Source: Paguma larvata (Eukaryota > Chordata > Mammalia > Carnivora > Viverridae). From it: a stretch of DNA of 64,000 nucleotides. Position 1 is the first letter of the stretch. Every line of letters starts with the position of its first letter. Below the pieces are notes generated by a model. The model was not told where the DNA came from. It saw only the letters and a list, made by a program, of their open reading frames with translations, and made no database searches. This document shows positions 23,006 through 34,720 of the stretch, piece by piece. The stretch is taken from the NCBI GenBank assembly GCA_030068075.1, contig CM057835.1, positions 43,258,215 to 43,322,214 on the forward strand, read 5' to 3'. The position numbers were made by a program, and so were the translations under genes.

Positions 23006-23922
23006 AAAAACAGTCAATTTATACATGGCTGTAGATTTCCCAATTTTCTTCCTCCTCTCGCCTTCCTCCTCTCAGCCCAACCTCAGTATCACTGCTGCTG
23101 GAAGTCAGTGCCTGCTATTAATGGCTTCCTTTCTCTACTAGCTACGGGACTTCCCGAACCCCCACCAATGAAAAATAAAAAACTCCTTCAATAGATAATG
23201 AGACATGAAAATATCAAAGGGTGACCTCTTTTTTACTCAGAAATCCCAATAATTTAAATAGAAGGCAAAGAATCAAGTCAGAGCTTCAGAGAATTTGGAA
23301 TATTCTCACTAATCCATTGTAAAGTACAAGTGTGTGCGAAAGGTGAATGGGAAATAGGGAAATGAATGAGAAAGAAAATATGCTGAAACTAGTTTAACTT
23401 AGGGAACTTGGTCAAGGAGAATAGATACCTAAGCAGAGCCACCTCTCCAATTTATTTCTCCTCAGAATTTTTGACTTCTTAATTTTTTCTTTACCAGCAC
23501 TACACTTCTCCCTATGCCTAAATCCAAAACTGTGTTAATTAATTGGCACCAACAAACACCTCCAAAAAAATTTTTTTTGAACATTTTTTGTGTCTTGAGC
23601 AATGGCTCTAATTTACTGTCAATGCTTTTTGAGCAAGTTCTTTAAGCAATCTGAACACCTGTGTCCTCTGTAATACATTTTTATAAATATGTGAGATAAT
23701 AGAGCTAATAAGTCTAACACAGTTCCAGGCAAACTGCGAAGTTTCAGTAAGTTTCCTCTGTTTGCCTGAAGCGTGTATCTGCTTTCGGTCATTCACATTT
23801 CATTGTGAATTAGTTAAATCAGAATGTTTACTTCTCGAATACCTTACTTATTTTAGAAATAGGAGTTTTAGTAGAAGTGCTTGAGGGAAGCTTAATGTGC
23901 CTCAGAACAGCAAGAAGGTACT
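23006..23922. other. Unassigned sequence
   Basis: No gene or repeat family recognised. Confidence 0.4.
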
Positions 23923-24126
23923 TGGGGTGCCTGGGTGGCTCAGTCAGTTGAACATCTGACTCTGGATTTTGGCTCAGGTCATGATCTCATGGTTCTTGAT
24001 TGGAGCCCTACACTGGGCTCCACACTGACAGCATGGAGTCTGCTTGGGATTCACTCTCTCTCTCTCTCTCTTTATCTCTCTCTCTCAAAATAAATAAACT
24101 TCAAATAATAATTTAAAAAGAACAAA
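23923..24126 (+). mobile_element. CAN-SINE, full length
   Basis: Starts TGGGGTGCCTGGGTGGCTCAG and contains a CT tract at 24054-24085. Perfect 11-bp duplication AAGAAGGTACT at 23912-23922 and 24127-24137. Confidence 0.95.
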
Positions 24127-24137
24127 AAGAAGGTACT

Positions 24138-26054
24138 GGATACCAGGAGGAGAGAAGACAGGGACTCTCAGAGGTAGGGAGCTAAGCAGAATGGAGTTAT
24201 AGATTATAAAAAGAAAATTTTACCTACTTTTTACTTTTCTGAGGCTAGAAAGGGAGAAGAAGTGCATCCCCATTCTTTCCGTGCTAAAAGACCTTCTGCA
24301 CCCAGAATCTAATATTTGGGCACTTCATTAATATCACCCCTGATTTTGCGCCTGGTTTTTGCAAGGTTCTCTGAGCAGCCTTGTAAGAAGTCATCATTTG
24401 AAATGTTCTTTTGATGGGAAAAGAAAAATTCTTTACTAATATCTGTTTTCCTAACAAAGTTTAGGTGCATGTATAACCTCTTCATCTTTGGAGACTAATG
24501 ATAATCAAAATAGCACCTGATTAAACTCTGTAACTCCAGTGCTGATTCCATTAAGTGATACTTTCTGCATTTCACATGATTTTTAGATTAATTGTACGGT
24601 GGAAGAGCTCATTGTTTCTATTGATCACTTCTGAGATTAGCTTTGACTTGGATTCTCTAGGACTCATTGCTAAACCATAGATATCTTTAATTATACTGAA
24701 TGGCTTCCATCCTGTTTCTGAAATTATTAACTCTACATTCAGAATTTGAGTGAAAGAGTTATCTCACACTGTGTTTCAAATGTGACCACTAACATGGCTT
24801 CGGGAGTATTACAGAAAATCGAAAAAAAATCATCCTACCACCACTCACCATTCTAAGGCCAAAACTGAATTTAAAAAGTGGGCCCCCTATCCTTATAACT
24901 ATCTAATTCTGGGGATAATTCAATCCCTACATTATCTTCCTAGATGCTGAGAATACAGTTCAATATTTCTACCCCACTGCCTATCTTCTCTATCTCAATC
25001 CTGTGGACGTAGGCAAACTCTCACATGACATAGTGTTATATAAAATAACCAGTCTTGAACAACTCATTTCAGTTTGTAAATATCTTCTTTGGAATCCCCA
25101 CCCTTTATGAGGTTTCCTAGTTTTCTCTTTACATGTTGTCGTAAGCATACAATTTTATAAAGAATCTTTGACAGTATTCATGTAATGTTGCAAATTCATT
25201 CAGCAATGGTACAAATTTCATGAAGAAAGTGCCAGAAAAACAAGCAAAGTGCCATCAGTTAGCGTCATGCGGTTGTAAGATCCATGAAGTGTAAGTGGGA
25301 AAAATATTATTGCACCAAGTCCTGCAGAACACCAAGACTCATTAAGACTCCACAGCATAAGAGTGCAATAATGGGTCACAGTCATGGTCAATTGAAACAT
25401 TTTCTTCCCTTGGGAACAACTGCACATGACATAAATTGAGCACTCTGGATTTTGGGTTTTTTTTTTTTTTAGCTATTAAATGAACTTGAAGAAACCTGGA
25501 TATTTTAATTGTTTCCTTATAGCACTAAGGATTATGTAAGGAATATGGAAAATATGAGCTTTCAGGGATAGTATAGTATTTGATTTTTAAAAAAGGTTTT
25601 AAAAATGTTAGTCCATGCAATACACTAAACATAAAATGATCTCAGTGGTGTGGATTTATTTTTTATTCTCAATAAGATCCTATTTTAAACAAGGTGCCTA
25701 GTGGCTTGGCATGCTGCCAGTATTTGACAAAGTGGCAAACCAAATGGCACTAATAGGTGGAAACCTCCCTCAAACGAGGAGGGAAAAAGCTCTTAAAAAA
25801 ATAAAGCCCTTAGTGCGAAAGGGGAACATGATCAGAAAAATAAACAGGTCCTCAAGAAAAAAAAAAGAAAAAACTAGCGAAAAATATGGATATAAATCTT
25901 ACCCAAGCCCAAGGTAAAGAGAATCAGTTCAAAACTTTAGGGCAGTATAAACAGAAAACAGTCTGATGTGGAATAGATTGTTAAGACTCCGATTCTACTC
26001 TGTTATCTCTTAGTTGTGCTTTATCTACCAATAAAACAGCTCTATGTGTCTGTC
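24138..26054. other. Unassigned sequence
   Basis: No gene recognised. T run at 25456-25470. A lysine-rich frame at 25711-25917 is driven by A-rich sequence and has no recognisable domain. Confidence 0.4.
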
Positions 26055-26118
26055 ATTCAGTCACTCAGTCACCATAGATTTGTGTTGGACTTTGTGCTAG
26101 GCACCAATGATACAGTAG
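26055..26118 (-). mobile_element. L2 3'-end fragment
   Basis: CATTCAGTCACTCAGTCACC followed by TTGTGCTAGGCACCAATGATACAG, an antisense L2 terminus. Followed directly by a CAAA repeat. Confidence 0.5.
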
Positions 26119-26119
26119 T

Positions 26120-26184
26120 AAATAAACAAACAAAAATTCACAAAAACAAAAACAAACAAACAAACAAACAAACAAAAAACAACA
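26120..26184. repeat. (CAAA)n microsatellite
   Basis: AAACAAACAAAC units with a few A-rich interruptions. Confidence 0.9.
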
Positions 26185-26839
26185 GTGGAATAAACAGGGA
26201 TAGGAGTCAGGCTGGGTTGTTAATGCTTCACTGGGATGAATATTGGATCCTATGGTAGCCCATAGGAGCACAAACCCTAGGGTTGGGATGTCAGAAAGAT
26301 GTTCTCAAAGGAAAAGCAGTGAATAGTTCAGTCATGTAGAAATACACGTGTAACATCCAAGAGACAGAGAAAGAGAGAGAGAAGAAAGAAGTATATTATG
26401 GTCAGAGCCTTGAGGTCGATGACAGTAACAGAAGAAAAGGTAAAGAGGTGAGCAGTGACAAAGTAGCATGGAATTCTTTAATTGTAAATCTCAGGAACCA
26501 AATTTAAAATAATGTAAGCAAGAAAAAAAAGAGACTTATTAAAATTATCTTGAGATATCTTAAGCATAAGTTGAACAATCACCTGTGAGAAGGAAGGGAG
26601 CACATTTGGGTCTTATCGTGAAGAATGGTGAATACCATCAAAACCGTCTTTAGCTCTCGTCTTGCCTCTTTCTTCCAACTGGCTTCATTAATTCATTGCT
26701 TAGGCCCAGTAGCAGAAAACATGGATACCAATAGCCCTTGAGTATTCTGTGTAGGATTCAAGCCTTAGAGATTATAACTGATTCTTTTCTTAGTTTCAGC
26801 TTCAAAAGTTTGGGGAATGTACGTTGAAACATTCATTCT
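26185..26839. other. Unassigned sequence
   Basis: No gene recognised. Purine-rich at 26361-26392. Confidence 0.35.
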
Positions 26840-27640
26840 TTATTCCCTTTAGCTCATTCTTCTACATGTGTGCTACTCTGTGCCAGGCACTTTTCCAGGT
26901 GTCGAGTCCCTGTGATGAACAAGACAGATAAACTCATGCTCTCCAAGAGCTCAAATTCTAGTGGGAGAAAAGAGGCAGCAAATAAGAAAGCAAATCCATG
27001 AACAATGCAATTTTAGGTAGTGGTAGGTGTCAGGGAAGAAATAGAACAGAAGGGTGGTGGAGAGAGCGTGTGAATTGAGGAGGGGGACTTTGGTATCACC
27101 AAAGAGGTGATGTCTGAACTGATCTGAATTGGGGAAGAGTCAGCCCTTGGGAACACCAAGAGGCAGCATTTTAAAAAGGAAACTGCAAATGCAAAGATCC
27201 AAATAAAGGAAACACGTGGCACATTCCAGGAGCAAAAAGAAGGCCAGTGAAGCCAGGGTAGTGAATGAAGAAAAGAGTGGTAGGTTACTGGTCACAGAAG
27301 AGATTCAGAGATGGAAAGTACACACACTTATGAAGTCTCATAAAATCAGTTTTATTCTAAGTGAAAAAGAAAACGTGTTAGGTGACAGGATGAGGAGAAA
27401 GAGTAAAAGCAGAAATACTCATCATAAAGCATTTGCAGCAATTCAGGCAAAAAATGTTGGAGCTTAAACTATGGTAATATTAGTAGAAATGGAGAGGAGT
27501 AGATGGACTTGGAAAAAAAATTGGGGAAATAGGGCCAAAAGAGCTTGATGATAGATTAGAAGTAAAAGGGTAAGGAGATAGAAAGCTCTTAGCGCCAGAG
27601 AATAAGTGAGCAACTGTGTGGTGGGGATAACATTTGCTAA
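26840..27640 (-). mobile_element. L2 LINE, long antisense fragment
   Basis: Starts at the L2 terminus (GTGCCAGGCACTTTTCCAGG, 26880-26899) and runs back into the reverse-transcriptase region. Landmarks: CTCCAAGAGCTCAAATTCTAGTGGG, AAAGAGGTGATGTCTGAACTGA and AGCAAAAAGAAGGCCAGTGAAGCC (27231-27254). All frames are broken. Confidence 0.7.
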
Positions 27641-27676
27641 AATGGAAAATTCCAGAAGATGAATAGGGAATTTATT

Positions 27677-27687
27677 GGGGGGGGGGC
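27677..27687. repeat. Poly-G run
   Basis: Ten or eleven consecutive G residues. Confidence 0.9.
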
Positions 27688-27781
27688 TGGGTGGGCAGGG
27701 TTGGAGAAGTAGCAGAAGTTATATTCTGGCTATATTAGATTAGGTTGTAAGGCCTATTACACACTCAAGAAAGCTATTAAA

Positions 27782-28007
27782 GGGGCGCCTGGGTGGCTCA
27801 GTCGGTTAAGCCTCCGACTTTGGCTCAGGTCATGATCTCACGGTTCGTGAGTTCGAGCCCCGTGTCGGGCTCTGTGCTGACAGCTCGGAGCCTGGAGCCA
27901 GCTTCTGATTCTGTGTCTCTCTCTCTCTCTATGACCTGCCAGTGCTCATACTCTGTCTCTCTCCCTCTCTCTCTCTAAAAAATAAACATTAAAAAAAATT
28001 TTTTAAA
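27782..28007 (+). mobile_element. CAN-SINE, young-looking, full length
   Basis: Close to what I recall as the feliform consensus: GGGGCGCCTGGGTGGCTCAG, then TCGGTTAAG and a clean B-box GGTTCGTGAGTTCGAGCCCC (27842-27861). 15-bp duplication AAGAAAGCTATTAAA / AAGAAAGTTATTAAA with one mismatch (27767-27781 and 28008-28022). Confidence 0.96.
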
Positions 28008-28022
28008 AAGAAAGTTATTAAA

Positions 28023-29289
28023 AACTTAGATAGATACACCCTTAGAACCTAACACTGTGGGTGTAGGCTCACATTTTCTTATACTTACAAAGTCTAAAAT
28101 GATAGTAACCATATCATTTGGGGTAAGGAGGGGCAACTGTTTCCAAAAGAATGGCAAGGAACTGGTAAATATATATGCCAAACAAAAATGTATACACACA
28201 CATGCATACATATATATATTTATGTATATACTCCACAGATACACACACTTACCTTATATCTGTCTTTCTTTCTATCGATCTATCTCAATATATCTGTATG
28301 TGAATTCAGTTTGGACTATAGCAGGAGCATGGCTCGCAGCGGGAGCAGAAGGGGAGGAGGTACAGACTAGCTGTCCTGTGGTAGCCATCTGAGTCAGCAA
28401 GTCACCCTTAACTCAGAAGTTGTCAGCAGTGATGGGGAAGAGGGGTGTTATATGAAATCAATATATATCAAATACCTACTATATGCTAAATTGTGTGTAC
28501 ATCCTTTTCTACATGATTACAGGTAACTAAATTGAAGAGTTCTGTCCTTTTCAATTCAAAGTTTAAATACATCTCCAAGAAGACGAAGACGAAGAAGAGG
28601 AAGAAGAAGGGTAAAAAGAAAATAAAGAAAGACAAAAAGCCACCCTAGCCAAAAAGATGGTTACCATTTCAAATCCTGAGGACTTGTCAGCAATGTCCTA
28701 CACGGTCAACCCTTTCTGCCTCATCCACCAAGGACATTTATAATTCTGACAAGATGTCTCTGTCTTTCAGAACATCCCTGCAGGAGGTTGTCAACTTTAA
28801 AAAATGGTGCACTAAATAGAAGGGGGAAAGTAGTTAGTGTGCTTGTTTCCATGGACTAAAGTTCATAGAAAAATTCTGGACTCCTCTCCAAATGCTACTG
28901 ACAACGAGTGTGACATATAATTCGTGCCGGGTCCTTTTATTTTCGAGAACATTTCTCTTCCTTAGAAATCTCTTTAACAAATGCTCTTGGGATTGATTAT
29001 TCTCTCCCCTGGCAATCCCTTTTGCATTTGTATAATTCAATTAGATGACATATGTTAAGTATCTATATTTGTGCTTAATACATAATAGATGTTTAATTGA
29101 TGGTAGCAAATTGTCAAATGTGTGGTTACAGTAACTTGCTTAGATTTAAGATTTTAGGTTTTATAAAAGCTGATTTCCCAATTACATATTTTATGCTCTG
29201 TGCTCCCTCGTTGGAGATTATACACGTTGGAGATTTATAATTTCTGCCTATTTTGAGTCTATACACATTAATTATTATTGTCCTTTCAG
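28023..29289. other. Unassigned sequence with simple repeats
   Basis: (CA)n/(TA)n tract at 28188-28250 and a GAA/GAC-rich purine stretch at 28578-28640. No recognised gene. Confidence 0.4.
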
Positions 29290-29441
29290 AACCTTTCCTG
29301 AAACAGCCCATGGTGGAAACCTGTATTTACTTTGGAGGCATTGACCCTCAGTGCCCAATCCAATCCCATACCAGAGAGAGTGCTAACATCATTTCTTTTC
29401 CTGGAAGGAGCCAGGAAAGGATTAGTTCCTTCTCTAAATAA
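29290..29441 (+). other. Weak terminal-exon-like stretch, gene unknown
   Basis: A pyrimidine-rich tract and CAG acceptor-like site end at about 29289. An open frame follows to a TAA at 29439-29441, with an AATAAA hexamer near 29474. This is the layout of a 3' terminal exon, but the signals are individually common and the peptide resembles nothing I know. Most likely chance. Confidence 0.12.
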
Positions 29442-30019
29442 TTTTATACAAAGCTCTTTGCGTTTTCCTTATAATAAAAGTATGATTTTTAGAACAGAAA
29501 CTTGTCATTTCCATTGAAAGGAATTTTTCTCAAGGTAAAAATAATAGATTATCACCATAAGAAACATGGAAAACATAAAACATTAAAATCTGGAAGGATG
29601 CTTCGCACCCAAACCTCTTCTTTTTCGGGCCTTCACCTAAGTCTTCCTGACCTCTATGCTTAGGAGTGAACCCGGTGGAGTAGCCACGGACATAGCACAT
29701 TCTGTTTGTTGACATATGGGTGCCTGAGAAACTTGTATGTTTAGCTGTATTCACATTACAAAGCCATCACTCCTGTTGTGACAGCCAAGTTTTGCAGCCG
29801 CTCATTTCAGTTATCAGATTAAAAGTTCATTTTTTACCTGGCTCTGTGCCAATATTTAGTTTTGTCAATTTTGGCTAGCTTATGTGAAAACCGTATCAAA
29901 ACTCCCTATTACAAGTGACAGTAGTTAACCTGACCAAGAGAATGATTTTAATTTGTGATACATTTTGCTTATATAAATATGTATGAAAAATCCTTTCTTA
30001 AAAATAGTTAAGACTGTTT

Positions 30020-30245
30020 ACTCAACAGGAAGACTATAGTTAATAGCACTTTACTGCACATTTGAAAGGTGCTAACAGAGCAGATCTGAAAAGTTCTCAT
30101 CACTAGAAAAAAAAAATTGTGGTGATGGGTGTTAACGAGATATCAAGTTGTGATCATTTTGCAACACATACAAATATCAAATCATTATGTTGTACACTCA
30201 AAATGAATGTTATATGTTAGTTATACCTCGAAAAGTAAAAAGATA
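30020..30245 (+). mobile_element. L1M 3'UTR fragment
   Basis: Sense L1M tail: ACTATAGTTAATAGCACTTTAC, AGTTCTCATCACTAG, GGTGATGGGTGTTAACGAGA and TTATGTTGTACACTC. The same 3'UTR is seen antisense at 61590 and 63065. Confidence 0.8.
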
Positions 30246-30689
30246 ATAATAAACGAAATGAGATTTGTTTTAGCAAGATTCAGGCATATAAAGGATGAAC
30301 ATGGTGCATGATATACATAATTCCAAAGAAACAAATCCTTGCAGATATTAAAGGGCTAGATGATTTAAGCATATTTTTATGAATTCTTCTTAGATTTGTG
30401 CATATTTATCATAACATGTTTAATTTGTGGGAATTCCATGCCTCTAGACTTGTGTCAATTCTACATCAAGCTTTCATTCTACTTCTCTCAAAAAACTGAG
30501 GCTTCTATAGCCATAGTTATAGAATTGTTATATCAAGGAAGCAGTGATAACATGTTTAACTTTTTACCTTAATACACATTACTACTTAGTGACCCATCTG
30601 TGAACTTGTCAGCCCATAAATTAGAAGGAGAATTTCATTCTGCAGCATTTGAATTAGCTGCTTCTGCTAATAATTGGCTTCTCTTATAG

Positions 30690-30821
30690 AGGGTGCAAAT
30701 GAACGGAGCTCTCCTGGACGATAGTGACAACAACAAAATCCCTTTCATGATGAGACTACCAGCTAAGACGGTGTTTGAAGATCAGAACCAAAAGCTCACT
30801 GAAAACGAAGGCAGGAGCCAG
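30690..30821 (+). other. Candidate internal coding exon, gene not recognised
   Basis: 132 bases, exactly 44 codons with no stop, lie between an acceptor-like site (pyrimidine-rich CTTCTCTTATAG ending 30689) and a donor-like CAG/GTATCC (donor GT at 30822). The predicted peptide is mixed and polar, including the stretch LLDDSDNNKIPFMMRLPAK, and is not low complexity. The frame is closed upstream by the TAG of the acceptor itself and runs on past the donor to a TGA near 30867, so it could be chance. The +4 and +5 donor bases are non-consensus. The surroundings are not in any repeat I recognise. I cannot name a gene. Confidence 0.3.
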
Positions 30822-31677
30822 GTATCCTCCTGCGGAATGCATTTGGGTGAATATTTACCAAATACATGAATGCTACAAGATGTCGTTTTTCTTGTTTTTG
30901 TTTCCTTTGGGTTGCTTTCATTCTTATAAGCATGGATAACAGTAATCTCCTAAATTTTCTTTGACCCTTGTGGATCTTCACATAAAGTGGAAAATTAATT
31001 TAAAGAATGCTCATTAAATCTGGTCATTCAGAATTTATGGACTTAAAACAGACAACCAACATGCCAAAACCAGGAATAGGATCACAAATTATCGGAGCGA
31101 AGCAATTTAGAATTGACCTAAGAGAAGCTAATTATCAGCAAAAGTGACTAATTCAAATGGTGCCGAATACCACTTTCCTTGTAGGTGGACACAGCCATGC
31201 TCTAGGTCACTAAATAGTAACAATGGACTAAAGTAAGAAGTTAATATATTATTACTGATTCCTTAAAACAATCATTTTATAATTATGGGTATTAGTTCTA
31301 TGGCTTGGAGGTAAAGAAAAAAGAGAATGCATTTTATGCATTTCAGTAGGATTGGTAAAATAATTAAAAGTAAAAGTAAGAAAGATGAAGAATAGTATAG
31401 ATGAATAATATTGTAAAATTCGATTCAATTATATTCTATAGAATTATAGAATTATTACCATTGTGTAGACTGCATATTTTTCTACTGTATACATTCAATC
31501 GTAATCCCATTTTATATTTATGTTTATTATCCCATGTTTTAAAACATCAGAAATTACTATGTTATCTCACAGAACTAATTGACCTTTTTCTGTTCCCTGT
31601 CTGGGCTATACATTATCCCAACACACAATCTCCAGGCACTGGGTAATATAGTGTTTTCTCTGCATGGTTTGTTTTGA
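30822..31677. other. Unassigned sequence
   Basis: No further exon-like stretch and no recognised repeat family. Confidence 0.4.
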
Positions 31678-31895
31678 AATTATACAGCATGGGTCCAAAT
31701 CCTGATTCTGCCACTTATTCAGTATGACTTTGGACAATTTCCTTAAAACTCTCTGTAGTCAAGTGTCTTCATCTGTAAAATGGGAATAAGACCCCATACC
31801 TGACAGCCATTGTTGGGAAGATTAAATAATTAACACATCAAAACGTTTAGGACTACTTGAACAGACATTATATGCTCAATGATTGTTGTTATCTT
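31678..31895 (+). mobile_element. MIR SINE, nearly full length
   Basis: GCATGGGTCCAAATCCTGATTCTGCCACTTA, then TTCATCTGTAAAATGGGAATAA, then TATGCTCAATGATTGTTGTTATC. Confidence 0.85.
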
Positions 31896-32255
31896 ACAGT
31901 AATAGTTGGGTATTATTTTCATAAAACAAAGGAATGATTAAATTTTTTAATTTAAATATAATGCCTAGAAACAATGATTTAGGTTACTACACTTTATACT
32001 TGGTTAGTATTTTATGATAGTTTTACACTGTAACCCCTAATTTGACACTGTAAAATGTAATATTTGACTGATTGCTTCTGTTGTTTTAGAATTCCAAGAT
32101 TAAAAGGGTCCTGAAGAAAATCCCTTGTTTAATAGAGGTATTAGTAGAAAGAAAAAGTCCCTGTGTCAGAACACAATTAATAATCCTGTTGGAGGTCGAC
32201 AGGTCATACTTGTCACAAAATAATTTGAGTGTCAGATTCAGAAATCAGATCCTAC

Positions 32256-32345
32256 CCTTTAATTTTATAAATGAGAAAACAGAAGCAGAGAGATTAACTA
32301 GTTTACCCAGAGTCACTCAGCTGGTTACTGAGAGGCAGTGGGTCA
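32256..32345 (-). mobile_element. MIR SINE fragment
   Basis: Antisense core ATGAGAAAACAGAAGCAGAGAGATTAAC, then GTCACTCAGCTGGTTACTGAG. Confidence 0.75.
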
Positions 32346-32371
32346 GAATTTATTAAGAACATTTTATTGCT

Positions 32372-32490
32372 AACTGGGTGATCTCCAGCAAATTTCTTAA
32401 CCTCCCTGAGCCCCCTCGTCTTCATTGGTATAATGAGTAAAACCTAACGATATGGTTGTTGGAAAGACTGGCATATATATATCGCGTGGG
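32372..32490 (+). mobile_element. MIR SINE fragment
   Basis: Sense core with AATTTCTTAACCTCCCTGAGC (32391-32411) and GTCTTCATTGGTATAATGAG. Lies about 25 bases from an antisense MIR, giving a tail-to-head pair of opposite orientation. Confidence 0.6.
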
Positions 32491-32689
32491 TAACACACAG
32501 GCAAGCTTTCACGTGGCCTCATGTCTTCCCGAGATCCAGAGAGGAAATCCCTTGCCAAATAGAGAAATAAGTAAGCACGGGCTATCATCACTGCAGGAAA
32601 TGGAATGCCGCTAGCTGTGGGCAGGGAACAAGGGGTATGTAGTGTTGTTCTAGCAGTTTGTATCCCTAAGAAGCTGAACTCTTTCATAT

Positions 32690-32930
32690 TCTTTCAACAT
32701 ACATTTATGGACACTTAAGAAGTGTGGGTACTGTGCGAAGTGCCCGATATACAGCAGTGAACAAAACACAAAATGTCTATAGAGCTTGCATTCTGCTAAA
32801 GGAGAGAGAGACCATAAACAAACAAAGATAAAAATCAGATGACGAGTTAAAATGGGCTACCTGCTCTGGAGAAAAGAAGGCAGAGAAGGGTAACAAGGAG
32901 TTTCTATATCTGGAGAGGAAAATAAAATGG
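32690..32930 (-). mobile_element. L2 LINE 3' end
   Basis: Antisense. ATACAGCAGTGAACAAAACAC at 32749-32769, TATAGAGCTTGCATTCTGCTAA, then degraded L2. Confidence 0.7.
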
Positions 32931-33426
32931 GTTTTAAGTCAGATGACCAAAGAACACGAGGTTCCTTGAGCAAACCGCTTTGGAAGTGATTGTTTTACAA
33001 GGGAGGGAAACTCTCTCTCTCTCAGAAAGATGTGGAAATCTCCGGCTTCCAGTGTATTTAGAGTTTTATCTACAAGAATATTTATCACAACTTTATTTTT
33101 ATAATAGCTGAGGAAACAGAAATAACATAAAACCTCAACTGAAGAATTTGTTAAATAAGATACGGGTGGAAAAAAATTACATAATCTTTTAAAATTGTGT
33201 TGTGAAAGAAAATTTAACGACACGGGTGTGTGCTGCATGGCTTCAAAAATACATAGGCCATATGCTCCCGCTTTCTTTGGTAAATTCTCCTCAAATGAGA
33301 AAGAGTGCAAGGGTATTTCATAAAATGTTGATAGTATTAACACCAAGGAGATGTAACAGAGATTTTTAACTTTTTAAAACTTTTTCCCCTACATTTTGTA
33401 CTAAAAATGAGTATTGACTTGTGGTA

Positions 33427-33467
<41 letters not shown>

Positions 33468-34029
33468 TAATAAATGTATAAAAAATAAAATAACAAAACT
33501 GAAAGAATCTAGAAACTTGAACTTGGAGAAACATCTTCATAAGATGTTGAAAGGATGTTTATCGAATTTAAAGATCACATAATCTGAAGAGATGAGTTAA
33601 CAACGTGCATGAAGAAGCAAAATTAGAAATTATTCTGACCAGAACAAGGACCAAAGATATCAAGGTGAACTTTATTAAAAATAAATTTGAAATCTCCATT
33701 TGGGTTTTTAAAAAATCAGTTAAGAAGGTACTGAGCTGGGGGATCCATTTGACAGCAGCTCACGCAAGGAAGGACCCGAGCGTGTTAGTGAACAGGAGCT
33801 TAACACGAGCTCACAGCGTGACACAGCTGCTTAGAAGCTAATGCATTTTCACATTAATTAATATGCTTCTGGCGTCAGCGCTGGAGACATAATTGACCCC
33901 CCCGTAGACTACACTGGTCAGATAAAACTGGGAGATGAAACACTCCCACTACATCTTGCCTTTGTCCTTCACAGCACTAGTCACGCTTGCAACTCACTAA
34001 TGTAGGCAATTGCTGGCTGAAGGTCTGTG
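32931..34029. other. Unassigned sequence with an AAT microsatellite
   Basis: No gene recognised. Contains the (AAT)n tract listed separately. Confidence 0.4.
33428..33475. repeat. (AAT)n microsatellite
   Basis: About fifteen AAT/ATA units with one AAC interruption. Confidence 0.95.
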
Positions 34030-34110
34030 GTCTCTGCTGGCCTATAAGCTCCCTGAGGGCAGAGAATGCCCCTTCACTGCTTACTGCTTTATCTCCAGTG
34101 TCTCACGTAG
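34030..34110 (+). mobile_element. L2 3'UTR fragment
   Basis: TATAAGCTCCCTGAGGGCAGAGAATG followed by ACTGCTTTATCTCCAGTGTCTC, the L2 3' region order. Confidence 0.6.
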
Positions 34111-34169
34111 ACACTGTTTTCAATATTGCCAGTTTCAGTAGCCTCATTTGTTTATTCTGTTTAACAACA

Positions 34170-34370
34170 CTTATATTGTGTTCATATGTGCCAGGCACAA
34201 GTCGAAGTCCTTTACAGACAGATATTAATTCATTAGTCTTCATTACAACCACGTGAGGCATGTAGATAAGAACGCTTGGATAGAGAGGTGAAGAAACGTG
34301 CCCAAGCTGGGAAGTGGCTAAAATCTGAACCCAGACACTCTACACTCGGCCGACTTTCTAAAACACAATT
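34170..34370 (-). mobile_element. MIR SINE
   Basis: Antisense. ATGTGCCAGGCACAAGTCG, then GAGAGGTGAAGAAACGTGCCCAAGCTGGG, then AATCTGAACCCAGACACTC. Confidence 0.75.
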
Positions 34371-34530
34371 CTAACAACACGATGCCTCATCTGTATGAGG
34401 TTGACCAGGAAAAGGATTTTAAGAAACATACCATATTGAAATGTTTAAAAGAAATGGACCGATTTAGGCTAAAATCAAACCAAGAAACAGAGGTGATTTG
34501 GCCATTTGACTTCAAATTTGGAAGAGTTTT

Positions 34531-34688
34531 GGGGTGTCTGGGGGGCTCTGTCAGTTGAGCGTCTGACTCTTGATTTCAGCGCAGATCATGATCCCAGGGT
34601 TGTAGGATTTAGCCCCGCGGGAGCCTGCTTACGATTCTCTCTCTTTCCCTCTGCCTCTTTCCCCACCTTGCACTTTCTCTCTCTCAAA
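34531..34688 (+). mobile_element. CAN-SINE, older subtype
   Basis: GGGGTGTCTGGGGGGCTCTGTCAG start, with TCTTGATTTCAGCGCAGATCATGATCCCAGGG. The feliform dyad (GCTGACAGCTCAGAG) is missing and the element goes straight to GAGCCTGCTTACGATTCTC, the older Carnivora form. Confidence 0.85.
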
Positions 34689-34720
34689 TAAAATAATAAT
34701 GATAATAATAATAATATATA
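34689..34720. repeat. (AAT)n in a SINE tail
   Basis: AATAATAATGATAATAATAAT derived from the A-rich tail of the preceding SINE. Confidence 0.9.

Noticed and set aside
25711..25917. Basic, lysine-rich 68-codon frame
   Set aside because: Composition follows from A-rich DNA and no recognisable domain is present.
26120..26184. CRISPR-like regular repeat
   Set aside because: A simple CAAA microsatellite without spacers, in vertebrate DNA.
27782..28007. tRNA gene suggested by A and B box promoter elements
   Set aside because: The boxes belong to the tRNA-derived head of a CAN-SINE. No cloverleaf or mature tRNA end is present.
28578..28640. Possible ribosomal-protein-like basic tail (Lys-rich, ending in a stop)
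   Set aside because: A GAA/GAC purine repeat explains it, and no upstream ribosomal-protein sequence is present.
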